From CAJCIY01 sp036379355 (GTDB taxonomy: Bacteria; Actinomycetota; Actinomycetes; Mycobacteriales; CAJCIY01): a DNA stretch of 8,548 bases. A model generated the notes under the pieces. It was given only the letters and a program-made list of their open reading frames with translations, did not search any database and was not told the origin of the DNA. The stretch is from positions 1 to 8,548 of the forward strand of contig DASVGV010000123.1 in the NCBI GenBank assembly GCA_036379355.1, read 5' to 3'. Position numbers and translations under genes: made by a program. Shown here piece by piece: positions 5,399 through 8,548 of this stretch (positions within the stretch are counted from its first letter, which is position 1; each line of letters starts with the position of its first letter).

Positions 5399-7017
5399 TC
5401 GGTCACCGTGCCGCCGTCGACGTGCAGGGTGCGGGTCACGCGGACCGCCTCGAGCAGCCGGCGGTCGTGCGTGACCAGCAGGAGCGTGCCCTCGTACGAG
5501 TCGAGCGCCTCCTCCAGCTGCTCGATCGCCGGCAGGTCCAAGTGGTTGGTCGGCTCGTCCAGCACGAGGCAGTTGGTCCCGCGCGCCATGAGCAGCGCCA
5601 GGGCGCCGCGGGTCCGCTCGCCGGGCGACAGGGAGCCGCTGGGACGGCAGACGTGGGTTGCCTTCAGGCCGAACTTCGCCAGCAGGGTGCGCGCCTCCTC
5701 GGGCGCCATCGCCAGCTGCTCCGCGAGGATCTCCACGACGGTCGCGGGCCGGTCGAAGACGGCGCGGGCCTGGTCGAGCTTTCCGGCGACGACGCCGGAA
5801 CCCACCGTTGCCGAGCCGGAATCGGCCGTCATGCTGCCGATCAGCAGGCCCAGCAGCGTCGTCTTCCCCGCGCCGTTCGGACCGGTGATCACCACGCGGT
5901 CGCCCGCGCGCACGTCGAGGTCGAGCGGGCCGAGGGTGAACGATCCTCGCCGGACGACCGCAGACCGCAAGGTGGCGACGACGTCACCGGAGCGGGCGGC
6001 AGCCGGGAGCTCGAGCCGCAGGGACCACTCCTTGCGCGGCTCGGCTACGGCGTCCTCGTCGAGGCGGCGCACGCGCGTCTCGAGCGACCGCACCTTGCCC
6101 GCCGCCGAGGTCGCCGACTCGATGCGATGGGCGCGTACGGACTTGTCCGGGTCCTTGGAGCGGCGCTGCGCGCGGATCGACCCGCGGACGGACATCTCGC
6201 GCACGGACTGCATCTGCCCGACCAGGCTCGTGCGGCGGTCGGCGTACTCGTCGTACGCCTCGCGGGCGTGGCGCCGGTCGGTCGCGCGCTCGGCGAGGTA
6301 GGCGTCCCAGCCGCCGTCGTAGCGGCGGCTTCGCTGGTTGGCGGCGTCGAGCTCGAGGACGGCCGTCACGGTGCGGGCCAGGAACTCCCGGTCATGGCTG
6401 ACGACGACGAGGCCGCCGCGCGCCGCGGCGACGTAGTCCTCCAGCCGCGCGAGCCCCTCGAGGTCGAGGTTGTTGGTCGGTTCGTCGAGGAGCAGGACGT
6501 CGACCTGCGTCAGCAGCACCGCGGCCAGCGAGGCACGAGCCAGCTGCCCGCCGGACAGCGCCGAGGTGCCCAGCAACAGCAGATCCGGCGGAAGGCCCAG
6601 GTCGTGCAGCACCGCGGCTGCCCGTATGTCGAAGTCGCCGCCGCCGAGGGCGAGCCAGCGGTCGAGGGCTTCGGCGTACGCGTCGCCGCTCCCGCCGCGG
6701 GCGAGCGCGTCACTGGCCGCCTCCATCGCGTCCTGCGCCGGTCCGACACCGGTACGCCGGGCCAGCGCCGCCAGCAGCGTCTCGTCCGGTCGCCGCTCGG
6801 GCTCCTGTGCCAGATGCCCGACCGTGCCCGTCACCGTGACGGTGCCCGCGTCCGGCGCCTGCTCGCCGGCGAGCACCCGCAACAGCGTGGACTTGCCGGC
6901 CCCGTTGGCACCGACAAGGCCCACGACGTCGCCCGGGCCGACGGTCAGGTCGACGCCGTACAGGACGGGCACATCCGCGTACGACGCGCGGACGCCCCGC
7001 GCGACGAGCGTGGCCAT
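5392..7017 (-). CDS. ABC-F family ATPase (ribosome-associated, possible antibiotic-resistance or translation factor)
   Basis: This 541-residue protein has two ABC cassettes and no membrane segment, the ABC-F layout. Cassette 1 has Walker A GANGAGKST (36-44), signature LSGGQ (154-158), Walker B LLLDEPTNNLD with Glu179, and His208. Cassette 2 has Walker A GPNGAGKTT (379-387), signature LSPGE (463-467), Walker B LVLDEPTNHLD with Glu488, and His517. Both ATP sites look intact. The linker, about residues 242-321, is charged and helical-looking with many Arg and Lys; in known ABC-F proteins it reaches the ribosomal P-site tRNA and peptidyl-transferase centre. Members either protect ribosomes from macrolides, lincosamides, pleuromutilins and similar drugs or assist translation of difficult sequences; sequence alone does not say which applies. 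It lies 19 nt after the MFS exporter and overlaps arfB. ATG 7017 has no clear Shine-Dalgarno but a -10-like box 6 nt upstream. Confidence 0.93.
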   Translation of the reverse strand: MATLVARGVRASYADVPVLYGVDLTVGPGDVVGLVGANGAGKSTLLRVLAGEQAPDAGTVTVTGTVGHLAQEPERRPDETLLAALARRTGVGPAQDAMEAASDALARGGSGDAYAEALDRWLALGGGDFDIRAAAVLHDLGLPPDLLLLGTSALSGGQLARASLAAVLLTQVDVLLLDEPTNNLDLEGLARLEDYVAAARGGLVVVSHDREFLARTVTAVLELDAANQRSRRYDGGWDAYLAERATDRRHAREAYDEYADRRTSLVGQMQSVREMSVRGSIRAQRRSKDPDKSVRAHRIESATSAAGKVRSLETRVRRLDEDAVAEPRKEWSLRLELPAAARSGDVVATLRSAVVRRGSFTLGPLDLDVRAGDRVVITGPNGAGKTTLLGLLIGSMTADSGSATVGSGVVAGKLDQARAVFDRPATVVEILAEQLAMAPEEARTLLAKFGLKATHVCRPSGSLSPGERTRGALALLMARGTNCLVLDEPTNHLDLPAIEQLEEALDSYEGTLLLVTHDRRLLEAVRVTRTLHVDGGTVTEC

Positions 7018-7023
7018 GCGACC

Positions 7024-7029
7024 AGGTTA
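7024..7029 (-). promoter_or_regulatory. Possible -10 box for a leaderless ABC-F/arfB transcript
   Basis: On the minus strand these bases read TAACCT, a match to TANNNT, in the 19-nt gap after the MFS stop. Six bases separate the box from the ABC-F ATG, the spacing expected if transcription starts on the start codon itself. The ABC-F gene has no good Shine-Dalgarno, which agrees with a leaderless message. I see no -35 hexamer at 17-18 nt; the upstream sequence is the end of the MFS gene. Confidence 0.4.
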
Positions 7030-7036
7030 CGGACCG

Positions 7037-8548
7037 TCACCCTTCGTGGGGGGCGAAGTCTCGGCTGCGGATCAGCGCCAGCGAGATCACGCCGGAGACG
7101 AGCGCGATGATCGCGGACACCAGCAGGATGAGGTTCAGCCCCGACGTGAACGCCGCCGCGGCCGCGTGCTCCACCTGCCCGCGCAGCTGGGCCGGCATCG
7201 CGGCCAGTGCCGGGCCGAGCTGGCCCGACTGCAGCGCGGTGGCCACCTGCTGGGGATGCGCGCCCGGGACGGACGCCAGCTGCTGGGTCACCACGTGGTG
7301 CGACTGCGTGGCGAACAGCGTCCCGAGCAGCGCGATACCGGTGGCGATGCCGACCTGGCGGAACGTGGAGTTGATGCCCGACGCCATGCCGGCGCGCTGC
7401 GGCTGGACGACGCCGACGGCGGTGGATGCCAGCGGCGGGTTCACCAGCCCGACACCAGCCCCCGCCACGATGAAGCCGACGATCAGGTGCGTCCAGGAGC
7501 TGCCGGCGTCCAGGCCGCGCATGAGCAGCAGCCCGACGCCGATGATGAGCAGTCCCGGACCGACGAGCAGCCGTACGGGAACGTGCGAGGTGAGCCGCCC
7601 GGCGATCGTGGATGTGAGCAGGATCCCGCCGGACAGGATGAGCAGCCGCAGACCCGTACCGAAGGCGCTGAAGCGCAGCAGGTCCTGGATGTAGAGGACC
7701 AGGTAGAGCAGGATCGAGAAGATCGACGCGCTGATGCCGAAGGCGGCGACGAGACCACCGCTGAAGGTGGGTAGCCGGAACAACGCCAGGTCGAACATCG
7801 GGTGGTTGCCGCGGCTCTCGACGGCCAGGAAGGCGAGCAGCAGGACGCCGGAGGCGATGAAGCAGCCGATCACGACCGGTGAGGAGAAGCTGCGCTCGTT
7901 CGACTCGATGAGGGCATAGACGAGGGTGGCCAGGGCCCCCGTGAAGGTGACGAATCCCCACCAGTCGGGCCGGCGGGCGTTCTCCGCCTTGGACTCGTGC
8001 ACCCTTGCCGCGGTGAGTGCCAGGGCGACGATCCCGATGGGCAGGTTGACGAAGAAGATCCACCGCCAGGACAGCCCCGAGGTGAGGGCGCCACCGAGCA
8101 GCGGTCCGATCGCCACCGCGATGCCCGTGATGGCTCCCCAGATGCCGAACGCGAGGCCTCGGTCCTTGCCGCGGAACGAGTCCGCGAGCAGTGCCAGCGA
8201 GACCGAGAACATGATCGCGCCGCCGACACCCTGCACCCCCCGTGAGACTTCGAGGAACAGGTGGTCGGGCGCGAAGCCGCAGAGCATGGAGGCGGCCGTG
8301 AAGATCAGCAGTCCGGCGAGGTACAGCAGCCTGCGGCCGAACATGTCGGCCAGCGAGCCGGCCGTCAGCAGGAGCGCCGCCAGGGTGAGCGCGTAGGCGT
8401 CCACCACCCACTGCAGGTCGGCGAAGCTGGCGTGCAGCGAGTCCTGGATGTCAGGCAGGGCCACGTTCACGATCGTGATGTCGAGCAGCAGCATGAAGGT
8501 GCCCAGGCAGACCGCGACGAGCGTCCACCACTTGTTGGGCTCCCGGGT
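7037..8548 (-). CDS. DHA2-family MFS multidrug exporter (14 TMS, EmrB/QacA type), 5' end outside window
   Basis: This proton-driven drug exporter is cut by the right edge of the window. The frame stays open through base 8548. Eighteen codons upstream of the ATG at 8494 encode TREPNKWWTLVAVCLGTF, the usual start of the first membrane helix in this family, so ATG 8494 is internal and the true start lies further right. The 503 visible residues contain LDITIVNVALPDI in helix 1, the motif-A loop GSLADMFGRR, the antiporter motif with GPLLGG followed by WRWIFFVNLPIG, and the LALFRLPTFSGG segment typical of 14-helix DHA2 members. A long loop between the last two helices (around QSHHVVTQQL through AAAAAFTSGLN) is also typical. 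Substrates are unknown. It is followed after 19 nt by the ABC-F gene, suggesting a shared role in drug tolerance. Confidence 0.92.
   Translation of the reverse strand, partial: TREPNKWWTLVAVCLGTFMLLLDITIVNVALPDIQDSLHASFADLQWVVDAYALTLAALLLTAGSLADMFGRRLLYLAGLLIFTAASMLCGFAPDHLFLEVSRGVQGVGGAIMFSVSLALLADSFRGKDRGLAFGIWGAITGIAVAIGPLLGGALTSGLSWRWIFFVNLPIGIVALALTAARVHESKAENARRPDWWGFVTFTGALATLVYALIESNERSFSSPVVIGCFIASGVLLLAFLAVESRGNHPMFDLALFRLPTFSGGLVAAFGISASIFSILLYLVLYIQDLLRFSAFGTGLRLLILSGGILLTSTIAGRLTSHVPVRLLVGPGLLIIGVGLLLMRGLDAGSSWTHLIVGFIVAGAGVGLVNPPLASTAVGVVQPQRAGMASGINSTFRQVGIATGIALLGTLFATQSHHVVTQQLASVPGAHPQQVATALQSGQLGPALAAMPAQLRGQVEHAAAAAFTSGLNLILLVSAIIALVSGVISLALIRSRDFAPHEG

Noticed and set aside
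6828..6842. Perfect 15-bp palindrome CCGTCACCGTGACGG within the ABC-F gene
   Set aside because: It falls in codons for a Val-Thr-rich strand (VTVTGTVG) near the start of cassette 1. Repeated GTC/ACC/GTG/ACG codons generate such palindromes by themselves.
5392..7017. ABC-F gene as the ATPase of a drug transporter paired with the MFS gene
   Set aside because: The two cassettes are fused with no membrane domain and a charged linker, the ABC-F layout. MFS exporters use ion gradients and need no ATPase partner.
5269..7110. 613-codon plus-strand open frame opposite the ABC-F gene
   Set aside because: It is longer than the real gene but of skewed composition with no motifs. The minus-strand frame carries both complete sets of Walker and signature motifs.
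6945..8411. 488-codon minus-strand frame overlapping the MFS gene
   Set aside because: It is the neighbouring reading frame of the MFS gene. It lacks hydrophobic helices, whereas the accepted frame has all the expected membrane segments and DHA2 motifs.

Overview
The window looks like chromosome from a high-GC actinobacterium. G+C is roughly 70% by eye, codon third positions are almost all G or C, GTG starts are frequent, and genes are packed with overlapping stops and starts. The proteins resemble those of Streptomyces and Nocardioides-type organisms, but the genus cannot be fixed from sequence alone. All 8.5 kb is close-packed coding sequence with no gene-free stretch over about 115 bp. I see no tRNA, rRNA, CRISPR array, insertion sequence or prophage gene.

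Left half (52-4981) is an aromatic amino acid breakdown locus. An Lrp/AsnC-family regulator is on the minus strand. It is divergent, across a 113-bp gap, from a plus-strand operon of four genes. These are 4-hydroxyphenylpyruvate dioxygenase (hppD), a HisC-like class I/II aminotransferase, homogentisate 1,2-dioxygenase (hmgA) and a fumarylacetoacetate hydrolase-family protein. In pathway order the aminotransferase converts tyrosine to 4-hydroxyphenylpyruvate, HppD makes homogentisate, HmgA opens the ring to maleylacetoacetate, and the FAH-family enzyme would release fumarate and acetoacetate. No maleylacetoacetate isomerase gene is visible. The first three genes are joined by stop/start overlaps (GTGA and TGATG). 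The divergent gap carries a perfect 13-bp palindrome that is a good operator candidate for the regulator.

Right half (4985-8548) is a minus-strand set. It reads from the right edge as a DHA2-type 14-helix MFS exporter (N-terminus outside the window), then a two-cassette ABC-F ATPase 19 nt downstream, then the ribosome-rescue peptidyl-tRNA hydrolase ArfB, whose GTG start overlaps the ABC-F stop by 7 nt. Drug export, ribosome protection and ribosome rescue could act together against translation inhibitors, but that is inference from gene order. The two halves converge with only 3 nt between the FAH-family and arfB stop codons.

Most of the content is recognisable known biology. The points most worth following are the ABC-F/ArfB coupling, a -10-like box placed for a leaderless ABC-F transcript, the palindrome near the Lrp-family gene, and the missing isomerase step.
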